Source: Nocardia neocaledoniensis (GTDB lineage Bacteria; Actinomycetota; Actinomycetes; Mycobacteriales; Mycobacteriaceae). From it: 64,000 nucleotides of DNA. Below the pieces are notes generated by a model that was not told the DNA's origin, searched no databases, and saw only the letters and a program-made list of their open reading frames with translations. The stretch's first letter is position 1, and each line of letters begins with the position of its first letter. Positions 36,301-48,300 of the stretch are shown piece by piece. The position numbers and the translations under genes were made by a program. The stretch covers positions 124,001 to 188,000 of the forward strand of contig NZ_QGTL01000005.1 in assembly GCF_003182135.1 (NCBI RefSeq), read 5' to 3'.

Positions 36301-39300
36301 GGTCCAAGTCCTTCTCGGACGCGGCCGACGGTGTCGCCTGGTCCGAGGGCGCGGGCATGCTCGTGCTGGAACGGCTGTCCGACGCGCGCCGCAACGGCCA
36401 CGACGTGCTCGCGGTGATCGCCGGTTCGGCCGTGAACCAGGACGGCGCGTCCAACGGGCTCACCGCGCCGAACGGTCCCTCGCAGCGGCGCGTCATCCGC
36501 CAGGCCCTGGCCAATGCCGGGGTCTCGGCCGTCGACGTCGACGTGGTGGAGGCCCACGGCACCGGCACGACGCTGGGCGATCCGATCGAGGCGCAGGCGC
36601 TGCTGGCCACCTACGGCCAGGAGCGGTCCGCGGACCGGCCGCTGTGGCTGGGGTCGCTGAAATCCAATATCGGTCACGCCCAGGCGGCGGCCGGCGTGGG
36701 TGGCGTGATCAAGATGATCATGGCGATGCGGCACGGTGTGCTGCCCAAGACCCTGCACGTCGATCAGCCGTCGACCAAGATCGATTGGTCCGAGGGACAT
36801 GTCCGGCTGCTGACCGAGCCGGTGGCGTGGCCGGCGGAGGGAGATCGGCCACGACGTGCGGGCGTGTCCTCCTTCGGTATCAGCGGCACCAACGCGCACC
36901 TCATCATCGAGCAGGTCCCCGAGACGGTTGTCGCGCCGGTTCCCGAGGTCCGAACTGTTCCCGCAGTGCCGTGGATGCTGTCGGCACGCGGCGGCGAGGC
37001 GCTGGCCGCGCAGGCCGCGCGGCTGGCATCGCACGCGGCCGACCGAGATCCGCTCGACGTCGGGTTCTCGCTGGCGTCGACGCGCGGTGTCTTCGAGCAC
37101 CGGGCCGTGGTGGTGGCCGAGGGCCGGGACGGTCTGCTCGCCGGCGTGCGGGCGCTGGCCGCGGGCGAGCCGGCGGCCGGCGTGGTGTCCGGCCGGGTGG
37201 CGCCGGGTTCGACGGGCGTCGTGTTCTCCGGGCAGGGTGCGCAGTGGGCCAGCATGGCGGGTGAACTCCGCGTCGCCTACCCCGTGTTCGCCGAGGTGTT
37301 CGATGCGATCGTCGCGGAGCTGGAACCGGCGCTGGGACAGCCGGTTTCGCTGACGTCCGCGCTGTCGGACGACGACCTGGTCGATCGGACAGTGTTCGCG
37401 CAGGCGGGGTTGTTCGCTTTCGAGGTGGCGCTGTTCCGGTTGCTCGAATCGTGGGGCGTGCGTGCGGATGTCGTCGCGGGTCATTCGATCGGTGAGGTCG
37501 CTGCCGCGCATGTGGCCGGGGTGTTGTCGCTGGCGGACGCGTGTGTGCTGGTGGCGGCGCGTGGCCGGTTGATGCAGGCGTTGCCCGCTGGTGGTGCGAT
37601 GGTGGCTGTCGGTGCGCCGGAGGCCGAGGTACTCCCGCTGCTGACGGAGGGCGTGTCGATCGCGGCGGTGAACGGGCCGTCGTCGGTGGTGCTGTCCGGG
37701 GTTGAGGACGCGGTCGTCGCGGTGGTCGAGGCGTGCGCCGAGCGCGGTTGGCGCACCCGTCGTCTGCGGGTGTCGCATGCCTTCCACTCGGCGTCGATGG
37801 AGCCGATGCTGGGCGAGTTCGCTTCGGCGATCGAGGGTTTGACGTTCGCTCGGCCCACCGTTGCGCTGGTGTCCACGGTGACCGGCGCGGCCGTCGTCGA
37901 CGAAATGAGCGACCCGGCGTACTGGGTCGGGCAGGTGCGGGACACGGTGCGGTTCGCCGATGCCCTCGCCACGATGGCCGGCTCGGGAGTCTCCCGATTC
38001 GCCGAGGTCGGACCGGATGCCGTGCTGACCCCGATGGTCGCCCAGACGCTCCCCGACGCCACGACCGTCGCGGTGGCCCGCCGCGACCGCGCGGACGCGA
38101 CGACCGTCACCGGTGCGGTGGCCGCGCTGTTCGTGGCGGGCGCCGAGGTGAACTGGTCCGGCTGCTACGCCGGAACGGGCGCGCGGCGAATCGAGTTGCC
38201 CACCTACGCCTTCCAGCACGAACGGTTCTGGCTCGACGCCAAGCGGATGCTGGCACGGTCCTGGCTCGGCGCCGAACTGGGCGGTGCCTCCGCGGTCGGG
38301 CTCGACGCGGCGGAACACCCGCTGCTCGGCGCCGTCGTAGCGCACCCCGAGTCGGGCGCGGTGAGCTTCACCGGCCGGTGGTCGCTGGACTCGGTGGCCT
38401 GGCTGGCCGACCACAGCGTGCTGGGCACGGTGTTGCTGCCCGGCACCGGCTTCGTGGAACTGGCCGCACACGTCGGTGGCCTGCTCGGCTGCGACATGGT
38501 CGACGAACTCGTCCTGCACACGCCGCTGACCCTGACGGCCGACGGCGATGTCGCCGTGCACGTCGTGGCGGCGGCCCCGGACGAAGCCGGACGACGGCGC
38601 CTGAGCGTGCACTCGCGCAGGCAGGCCGCGGATGCCTGGGTGCTCCACGCCGAAGGCGTGCTCGCCCCCGCCGGCGAGGCGGCGGACTTCGACCTCGCCA
38701 CCTGGCCACCGGCCGACGCGCGGCCGCTGGACGTCGACGGTGCCTACGACGACCTGCTCGACATCGGCTACGGCTACGGCCCCGCCTTCCAGGGCCTGCG
38801 GGCCGCGTGGCAGCGCGACGACGAGGTGTTCGCCGAGGTCGCGCTTCCGGATCCACAGGACGCCAAGGGTTTCGGCATCCACCCCGCCCTGTTCGACGCC
38901 GCGCTGCACGCCGCGATCGTGCACGGCCTGCGCGGCGGCGTCGACGGATTCCCCGCGCTCCCGTTCAGCTGGAACCGCGTGCTGCTGCACGCGGCGGGCG
39001 CCGCGGCGGTCCGCGTCCGGATCGTGCTGCGCGGCGACCGCTTCTCGGTCCAGCTGGCCGATCCGCGGGGCCGACCCGTCCTGTCGGTCGGCGCGTTGAT
39101 CTCCCGGCCGGTCTCGGCCGATCGGCTGAGCGCGGGCGCGGTGTCGGACGCCCTCTTCGGCGTGGAGTGGGTTGCCGCCGCGTCGTCCACGGCGCAGGTC
39201 GAGCCGGACCGGGTGGTGGTACTCGACGGGCGCGGTGAGGATCTCGCGGCGTTGATCGCCGAGCTGGACGCGAACCCCGATGCCCTGCCGCCCGAACTCG

Positions 39301-42300
39301 TGCTGCTCGAATGCCCCACTGCCGAGGGCGCGCCGCCCGTGGCGGCCCGCCGGATCGCGATCGAGGTGCTCGACACGCTGCGTGGCTGGCTGGCCGAACC
39401 TCGTTTCGCCGGTTCGCGTTTGGTGGTTGTGACGCGCCGTGCGGTGGCCGTCGCCGATGACGAGTCGGTGGACTTGGCCCAGGCACCGGTGTGGGGTTTG
39501 CTGCGGGCCGCGCAGGCCGAACACCCGGGCCGGTTCCAGCTGCTGGATCTGGACGCCGAGGGTGACCCACGCGCCGCGGCGGCCGCTGCCGCGACCGAAC
39601 CCGAGGCCGCCGTACGCGGAACCACCGCGTACGTCCCGCGCCTGCGCCGTCACGCGCCCGGTGCGCACGTCCGCTCGACCGAGCCTGGCACCGTGCTCGT
39701 GACCGGTGGAACGGGTGGACTCGGCGCGGTGATCGCCCGGCACCTGGTGGCCGAACACGGTGTCCGCCGGCTGCTGCTGACCTCGCGGCGTGGTCCCGAC
39801 GCTCCGGGGGCCGCCGAGCTGCGTGCCGAGCTGACCGAGCTCGGCGCCGACGTCACCGTCGCCGCGTGCGACGTGTCGGATCGGTCCGCGCTGGCGGCAT
39901 TGCTGGACGGCCTCGCGGTCGAGCATCCCTTGACCGGCGTCGTCCACGCGGCGGGGACCTCGGACAACGGGCTGATCGAATCGATCACGGCCGAGCGTCT
40001 CGATCACGTGTTCGCGCCCAAGGTGGACGCGGCATGGCATCTGCACGAGTTGACCAGGGACGCGCCGCTGTCGATGTTCGTGTTGATCTCGTCCGCGGGC
40101 GGCTTGGTGCTGGCGGCGGGGCAGGCGAACTACGCCGCGGGGAATGTCTTCCTCGACGCGCTCGCCGCCCACCGGCGGAGTCTCGGATTGCCCGCGACAG
40201 CGGTGGACTACGGGCTGTGGGCCCGATCGTCGGGACTCGGTGTCGAACTGAGCGACGACGACTTCGAGCGCATGCGCCGCCAGGGCTTCCCCCCGCTGAC
40301 CGAGGCGGACGGCCTGGCGCTGTTCGACGCCGCCATCGCGACCGACACCGCCCAGCTGGTGGCCTTGCGGGTCGACGCAGCGATGCTCCGCACGCGGGGC
40401 GAGCAGATTCCCGCGCTGGTCCGCTCGTTGGCGCCGGCCCCGGCCCGCCGCCAGACCAGGACCGCCGCCGGTCAGGCCTTCGCGCTCGAGCTGGCCGGTC
40501 TGACCGAGACCGACCGCGCGCGTGCCCTGCTCGATCTCGTGCGATCGGTGGCCGCCGCGACCCTCGGACACGCGTCGGCCGAGGCCGTCGAACCGACGCA
40601 GGCGTTCCAGGAACTCGGCTTCGACTCCCTGACCGCCGTCGAGTTCCGCAACAAGCTCAATGCCGCCACCGGCCTGCAGCTGCCGGCCACCCTCGTCTTC
40701 GACTACCCGAGCGCGCAGATCGTCGCCGAGCACCTCGCGTCCCAGCTCACCGGCACCGCAGTGGCCGACGAGCCGGTGATCAGCCGGGTCCGCACGGGCG
40801 ACGACCCGATCGCGGTGGTGGCCATGAGCTGCCGCTACCCCGGCGGCGTCGCCTCCCCCGAGGACCTGTGGCACCTGGTCACCTCCGGCACCGACGCCAC
40901 CGGCGAGATGCCGTCGGATCGCGGCTGGGATCTCGACGGCATCTACGATCCGGAACCGGGCACGCCGGGCAAGACTTACACCCGGCAAGGCGGATTCCTC
41001 TATTCCGCGGCGGAATTCGACGCCGACTTCTTCGGGATCAGCCCCAACGAAGCCACCATGATGGACCCGCAGCAGCGGTTGCTGCTGGAGATCTCGTGGG
41101 AGGCGCTGGAGCGCGCCGGTGTCGACCCGGCGAGGCTGCGCGGCAGCGCGACCGGCGTCTTCACCGGCCTGATGTACCACGACTACGCGCAGCGCACCGG
41201 CTCCGGCAGCGGTGCCGCGGGCAGCCTGGTGTCGGGCCGGGTGTCCTATGTGTTCGGTCTGGAAGGACCGTCGGTCACCGTGGACACCGCGTGCTCGTCC
41301 TCGCTGGTGGCCCTGCATCTGGCCGCGCAGTCGCTGCGGTCCGGCGAATGCGATCTGGCGCTGGCCGGTGGCGTGGCCGTGATGGGCACCCCGGACATGT
41401 TCCTCGAGTTCGGCAGGCAGCGGGGACTGTCGCCGGACGGGCGGTGTAAGTCGTTCTCCGACAGCGCCGATGGCGTCGGCTGGTCCGAGGGCGCCGGTGT
41501 CCTCGTCCTGGAACGGCTCTCGGACGCCCGTCGCCACGGCCACGAAGTGCTCGCGGTGCTCGCGGGTTCGGCGGTGAACCAGGACGGCGCGTCGAACGGC
41601 TTCTCGGCGCCGAACGGGCCCTCGCAGCAGCGGGTGATCCGGCAGGCACTGGCCAACGCGGGTGTGGCACCGGCCGACGTTGACGTGGTCGAGGCCCACG
41701 GCACCGGCACGACGCTGGGCGATCCGATCGAGGCGCAGGCGCTGCTGGCCACCTACGGTCGGGAGCGGGCCGAGGACCGGCCGCTGTGGCTGGGCTCGCT
41801 GAAGTCGAACATCGGTCACGCGCAGGCCGCCGCGGGGGTCGGCGGCGTGATCAAGATGATCATGGCGATGCGCCACGGGGTCCTGCCCAGCACCCTGCAC
41901 GTCGATCGTCCCAGCACCAAGGTCGACTGGTCCGAGGGCCATGTCCGGTTGCTGACCGAGCCGGTGGCGTGGCCGGAGGTGGATCGGCCGCGGCGTGTGG
42001 GGGTGTCCTCGTTCGGGATCAGCGGCACCAACGCCCACCTCATCGTGGAGCAGGCTCCGCCCACCACGGTGCCGGCCGAGGCGCCGGCGCCGGTGTCGGG
42101 ACCTGCGGCGCGGCCGTGGGTGATCTCGGCCCGCAGCGCGGAGGCTCTCGCTGCGCAGGCGGCCCGGCTGGCGGAGCGGGTCGGTGACCACGACTCGGCC
42201 GACGTCGGCTTCTCCCTGGCGGCCACCCGCGCGGTGTTCGAGCACCGCGCTGTCGTCGTGGCCGAGAACCGGGAAGGTCTGCTCGCGGGCGTCCGTGCGC

Positions 42301-45300
42301 TGGCCACCGGCGATCAGGCACCCGGCGTGGTGTCCGGTCGTGCCGCCGCGGGATCCACCGGGTTCGTCTTCTCCGGTCAAGGCGCGCAGTGGGCGGGCAT
42401 GGCCGACGGATTGCGGGCGGCGTATCCGCTGTTCGCCGAACACTTCGACGCGATCGTGGCGGAGCTGGATCCGCTGCTGGGACAAACCGATTCGCTGACT
42501 GCGGCGCTGTCGGACGATGCTCTCGTCGACCGGACCGTCTTCGCGCAGGCGGGTCTGTTCGCGTTCGAGGTGGCGCTGTTCCGGCTGCTCGAATCATGGG
42601 GTCTGCGGCCCGATGTCGTGGCTGGTCATTCGATCGGAGAGGTCGCGGCCGCGCACGTGGCCGGAGTGCTGTCGTCGGCGGACGCGTGTGTGCTGGTGGC
42701 CGCGCGCGGCCGGTTGATGCAGGCGCTGCCCGACGGCGGCGCGATGTTCGCCGTCGGGGCCGCTGAGTCGGACGTGCTGCCGCTGCTGGTGGACGGCGCG
42801 GTCTCGATCGCGGCGGTCAACGGGCCGGCTTCGGTGGTGCTCTCCGGCAGCGAATCCGAGGTCGTCGCCGTCGCCGCGCAGTGCGCCGAACAGGGATGGC
42901 GCACCACCCGTCTGCGTGTTTCGCACGCCTTCCATTCGGCACTGATGGAACCGATGCTGGCCGAGTTCACCTCGGCCATCGAGGGTTTGCGCTTCGGGAA
43001 GCCCACCACCGCGCTGGTGTCGACGGTGACCGGCGCCCGGATCACCGAGGAGATGACCGATCCCGCCTACTGGGTCGGCCAGGTCCGCGACACCGTGCGG
43101 TTCGCCGACGCGGTCACCACGATGGCGGAGCTGGGTGTTTCCCGATTCGCCGAGCTCGGCCCCGACGCGGTGCTGACCCCGATGATCACGCAGACCCTCG
43201 ACAGCGGGGACGACACCGCCGCGACGGTGGCCGCGCTGTCACGTCGGGGCGGGGCCGAGCTGGCGAACGGCCTGGCGAAGGTGTTCGTCGCCGGCGCGGA
43301 CGTCGACTGGGCGGGCCTGTACGCCGGTACCGGAGCGCGGCGAATCGACCTGCCCACCTACGCTTTCCAGCGCCGCCGGTACTGGATGCCCGCGGGCTCC
43401 ACCGGTGACGCGCGGGCCCTGGGCCTGGTGGCGACCGCGCATCCGCTGGTCTCGGTGGTGGTGTCGCAGCCGGACTCCGAGGCGATGATCGTGACCGGTC
43501 GCCTGTCGGTCCAGACGCATCCGTGGTTGGCCGACCATCTCGTGCTGGGCACCGTCGTGTTCCCCGGCACCGGATTCGTCGAGCTCGCCCTGTACGCGGG
43601 AGAGCGGGTCGGCTGCTCGACCCTCGACGATCTGGTGCTGCGCGCCCCGCTGGTGCTGTCGGAATCCGGGGGAGCCGCGGTGCGCATCGTGGTCGATCCC
43701 GCGGACGAGACCGGCCGGCGCGGGGTCCGCGTCTTCTCCAGCCCGGACGGTGACGACGACGCGCCGACCTGGTCGCTCCATGCCGAAGGTGCCCTCGCAC
43801 CGACCGCGGCCGTACCCGCCGTGGAACTCACGGCGTGGCCGCCCACGGGCGCGCGGGCGCTGAACGTCGACGGCCTCTACGACGAGCTGCACGATGCCGG
43901 CTACGGGTACGGTCCCGCCTTCCAGGGTCTGCGCGCGGCATGGCAGCGCGGTGAGGACGTGTTCGCCGAAGTCGCGCTCGCCGATCCACAGGACGGCCGG
44001 ACGTTCGGCGTGCATCCGGCGCTGCTCGACGCCGCGCTGCACGCCCTGCGCCTCGCCGGCCACCTGCGCGCCGAGGACGCGGGCCCCGAGCTGCCGTTCG
44101 AGTGGTCCGGCGTCACGGTGCACGCGGCGGGCGCCGGCGCGCTGCGGGTGCGGTTGACCCGGCTGGGTGACCGCGCCGTGGCCGTGGATCTGGCGGACGC
44201 GACCGGTGCCCCGGTCGCGACGGTGCGGCGGCTGTCGTCGCGGCCCATCGATCCCGCGCAGCTCACCACCGGCGCCGCCATCGCCCGCAGCGCCGTGTTC
44301 GAGGTCGAGTGGACGCCGATCACGGTGACCGGCACCGGAATCGACGCGGTCTCGTGGGCCGAGCTGGATGACGAGACGCCCGCGACGGTGGTGCTGGACT
44401 GCCCGGCGGGCACCACGCCGGACACGGTCCGCGGCGCGACGAACGAGGTGCTGCGGGTTCTGCGGTCGTGGCTCGGTGACGAGCGCTTCGACGAGTCGAA
44501 CCTGATCGTCCGGACCAGCGGTGCGGTCTCGGTGGCCGGGGAGGACGTGCCGAACCTCGCGGGCGCCGCCGTGGCAGGCCTGGTCCGCACGGCACAGGCC
44601 GAGAGTCGCAGCCGAATCATCTTGGTGGACAGCGATTCCGACATCGATGGACTGTTGGGTGGAATCCTGGCCGCCGAGGAGCCGCAGGTGGCGGTGCGCG
44701 GCGGGCAGGTCTTCGCCGCGCGACTCGTCCGGGCGACACCCTCGTCGGCCACCGGCGAGCCCTTCGCGCCGGACGAGACCGTCCTGATCACCGGCGCCAG
44801 CGGCTATCTCGGCGGGTTGTTCGCCCGCCATCTGGTGACCACACGTGGAGCGCGCCACCTGTTGCTGCTGAGCAGGCGCGGCGCGTCCGCTCCCGGAGCG
44901 GCCGAACTGCGCGACGAGCTGCGGCAGCTCGGGGCCGAGGTCGAGTTCGCCGCGTGCGACGTCGCCGACCGTGCCGCGCTCGCCGCGGTGCTTGCCGCTG
45001 TCCCGGGGGACCGTCCGCTCGCTGGGGTGTTCCACACCGCCGGTGTGCTCGACGACGGCGCGATCGCCGCGCTCACCCCCGACCGGATGGACGCGGTCCT
45101 GCGGCCGAAGGTCGACGCCGCGCTGCACCTCGACGAGCTGACCGCCACACTGCCGCTGCGGGCATTCGTGCTGTTCAGTTCGGCGGCAGGCACTTTCGGC
45201 AATCCCGGCCAGGGCAACTACGCCGCCGCCAACGCCTGTCTGGACGCCGTGGCAGCGCATCGCCGGGCGTCCGGGCGTCCCGGACAGTCGCTCGCCTGGG

Positions 45301-48300
45301 GCCTGTGGGGCGCCGACGGCGGCATGGGCGCCGAGCTCGGGGACACCGAGCGCCGCCGGATGTCCCGGTCGGGCCTGCTGCCGCTGACGGCCGAACAGGG
45401 CCTGGCGCTGTTCGAGGCCGCCGCCGGAATCGACGCGGTCGCACCCGTGCTGGCCCGGCTCGACCTGGACGGCATCCGCACCACCGGGTCCGCGACGGCC
45501 CTGCTGTCGGCGCTGACTCCGGCCCGTCGCCGCGCCGCCTCGGCCGGCGGCTCGGAGCTGCGCACCCGGCTGGCCGCCACCCCCGAGGGCGAGCGCCTCG
45601 GTGTCCTCGTCGACGCCGTCCGCGGTCAGGTCGCGGCGACGCTGGGCCACCGCAACGCGCACGCGATCGCCCCCGACCGGGCCTTCATCGAACTGGGCTT
45701 CGATTCGATCTCCGCGGTCGAGTTCCGCAACGCGCTCGCGACCGCGACCGGCCTGCGGCTGCCCGCGAGCGTGGTGTTCGACTACCCGTCACCCCGGGCG
45801 CTGGCCGAACACCTGGCCGGCGAGCTTGCCGACCACCAACTCGCCGTCCCGGAGCGGTCCCCGCACAAGGCGCCGGCGACCCGGCACCTCGACGAACCCA
45901 TCGCCATCGTCGGCATGGCGTGCCGGTACCCGGGCGGCGTCGGTTCCCCCGAGGACCTGTGGAATCTCGTCGCGACGGGGACGGACGCGGCGTCGCCGTT
46001 CCCGGCGAACCGCGGCTGGGACACCGATCGGCTCTACGACGCGGCCGGGGAGAAGCCGAACAGCACCTACACCCGCGAGGGTGGATTCCTGCACACCGCA
46101 GGCGAATTCGATCCGGCGTTCTTCAACATCAGTCCCAACGAGGCCGCGCTGATGGATCCGCAGCAGTTCCTGCTGCTGGAGACCTCCTGGGAGGCCTTCG
46201 AGCGGGCCGGGGTCGACCCGGGCGCGCTGAAGGGCAGCCGGACCGGCGTCTGGGTCGGCATGATGTATCACGACTACCCGGCCAACGCGAACGCGGGATC
46301 CATTGCCTCCGGGCGGGTCTCGTATGTGTTCGGGTTGGAGGGGCCGTCGGTCACGGTGGACACGGCGTGCTCGTCGTCGCTGGTGGCCATGCATTCGGCC
46401 GCGGCCTCGCTGCGGACCGGCGAATGCGACCTGGCGCTGGCCGGCGGCGTGACCGTGATGGCCACGCCGGAGACGTTCGTGGAGTTCAGCAGGCAGCGCG
46501 GGCTGTCGGCCGACGGCAGATGCAAATCCTTCTCCGACAGCGCCGACGGTGTCGGTTGGGCCGAAGGCGTCGGCATCCTGGTGCTGGAGCGCCTCTCCGA
46601 TGCCGAGTGCAACGGTCATCAGGTGCTCGCCGTGCTGACCGGATCGGCAGTGAACCAGGACGGCGCGTCGAACGGGCTGACCGCGCCGAACGGCCCCTCG
46701 CAGGCGCGGGTGATCGGGGAGGCGCTGGCCAACGCCGGAATCGCGCCGACCGAGGTGGACGTGGTGGAAGCCCACGGCACCGGGACGACGCTGGGCGACC
46801 CGATCGAGGCCCAAGCCGTCTTGGCCACCTACGGCCAGGGGCGTGCCGAAGACCGGCCACTGTGGCTGGGGTCGCTGAAGTCGAACATCGGTCACGCGCA
46901 GGCGGCGGCCGGTGTCGGCGGGGTGATCAAGATGGTCATGGCGATGCGGCACGGCGTGCTGCCCAGGACGCTGCACGTGGAAACGCCCAGTTCCAAGGTG
47001 GATTGGTCGCAGGGGCACGTCCGGCTGCTGACCGAATCCGTGGCGTGGCCGGCGGTGGATCGGCCGCGGCGGGCGGGGGTGTCCTCGTTCGGGATCAGCG
47101 GCACCAACGCGCACGTCATCATCGAACAGGCCCAGACGGCGGCGCAGGAGCCGGCGGGCACCGTGCCCGCAGCCGATCTGCTGCCCTGGGTGATCTCTGC
47201 TCGCAACGGACAGGCGCTGGTGGCGCAGGCCGAACGCCTGGCTTCGCAGGTGGCCGAGCGGGATCTGGATCCGGTGGACGTGGGCTTCTCGCTGGCGTCC
47301 ACGCGCGCGGTGTTCGACCACCGTGCCGTCGTCCTGGCCGGGGATCGGGCCGGGCTGGTCGCGGGAGTGCGGTCGTTGAGCCGTGGCGAGAACGCCCCCG
47401 AGGTGGTGTCCGGCCGGGTGGTGCCGGGTTCGACGGGTGTGGTGTTCTCCGGGCAGGGGGCGCAGTGGGCCGGGATGGCGGTGGAGTTGCGCGCGGCGTA
47501 TCCGGTGTTCGCCGAACATTTCGACGCGATCGTCGCAGGGCTCGATCCGCTGCTGGGACAGCCGGTTTCGCTCGAAGCGGCGTTGGTGGACGAGAACGCG
47601 GTCGATCGGACGGTGTTCGCGCAGGCGGGGTTGTTCGCGTTCGAGGTGGCGCTGTTCCGGCTGCTCGAGTCGTGGGGTGTGCGTGCGGATGTCGTCGCGG
47701 GTCATTCGATCGGTGAGGTCGCTGCCGCGCATGTGGCCGGGGTGTTGTCGCTGGCGGACGCGTGTGTGCTGGTGGCGGCGCGTGGCCGGTTGATGCAGGC
47801 GTTGCCCGCCGGTGGCGCCATGGTCGCGATCGGTGCGTCCGAGGTCGATGTCCTGCCGTTGCTGGCCGGCGCCGACGGGGTGTCGATCGCGGCGGTGAAC
47901 GGTCCGTCGTCGGTGGTGCTGTCCGGCGTCGCCGACGCGGTGCACGCCGTCGCCGACCGGTGCGCCGAACGTGGCTGGCGCACACACCGTTTGCGTGTGT
48001 CGCATGCGTTCCATTCGGCGTTGATGGCACCGATGCTGGCCGAGTTCGCCTCGGCGATCGAGGGTGTGACCTTCGGGCGGCCCACCATGGCGTTGGTGTC
48101 GACGGTGACCGGTGCCCGGGTCACCGAGGAGATGGCCGATCCGGCGTACTGGGTCGGGCAGGTTCGGGACACCGTCCGGTTCGCCGACGCGGTCGCCACG
48201 ATGAGCGATCTGGGTGTGTCGAGGTTCGCCGAGGTGGGCCCCGACGCGGCGCTGGCGCCGATGATCGCGCAGATCACCGAGACCGGGCAGCAGGCCACCG

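Noticed and set aside
37458..37830. Methylmalonyl use by extension ATs
   Set aside because: All extension ATs have GHS[IL]GE and HAFH; only the loading AT has GHSQGE with YASH.
35355..42485. A very long stop-free frame on the minus strand within the synthase gene (others at 11055-15956, 16239-20954, 45789-50996, 51114-54512)
   Set aside because: The translations are Arg/Gly/His-rich without any family motif. Such frames arise opposite GC-rich coding sequence because stop codons are rare there, and the plus strand holds clear catalytic motifs throughout.
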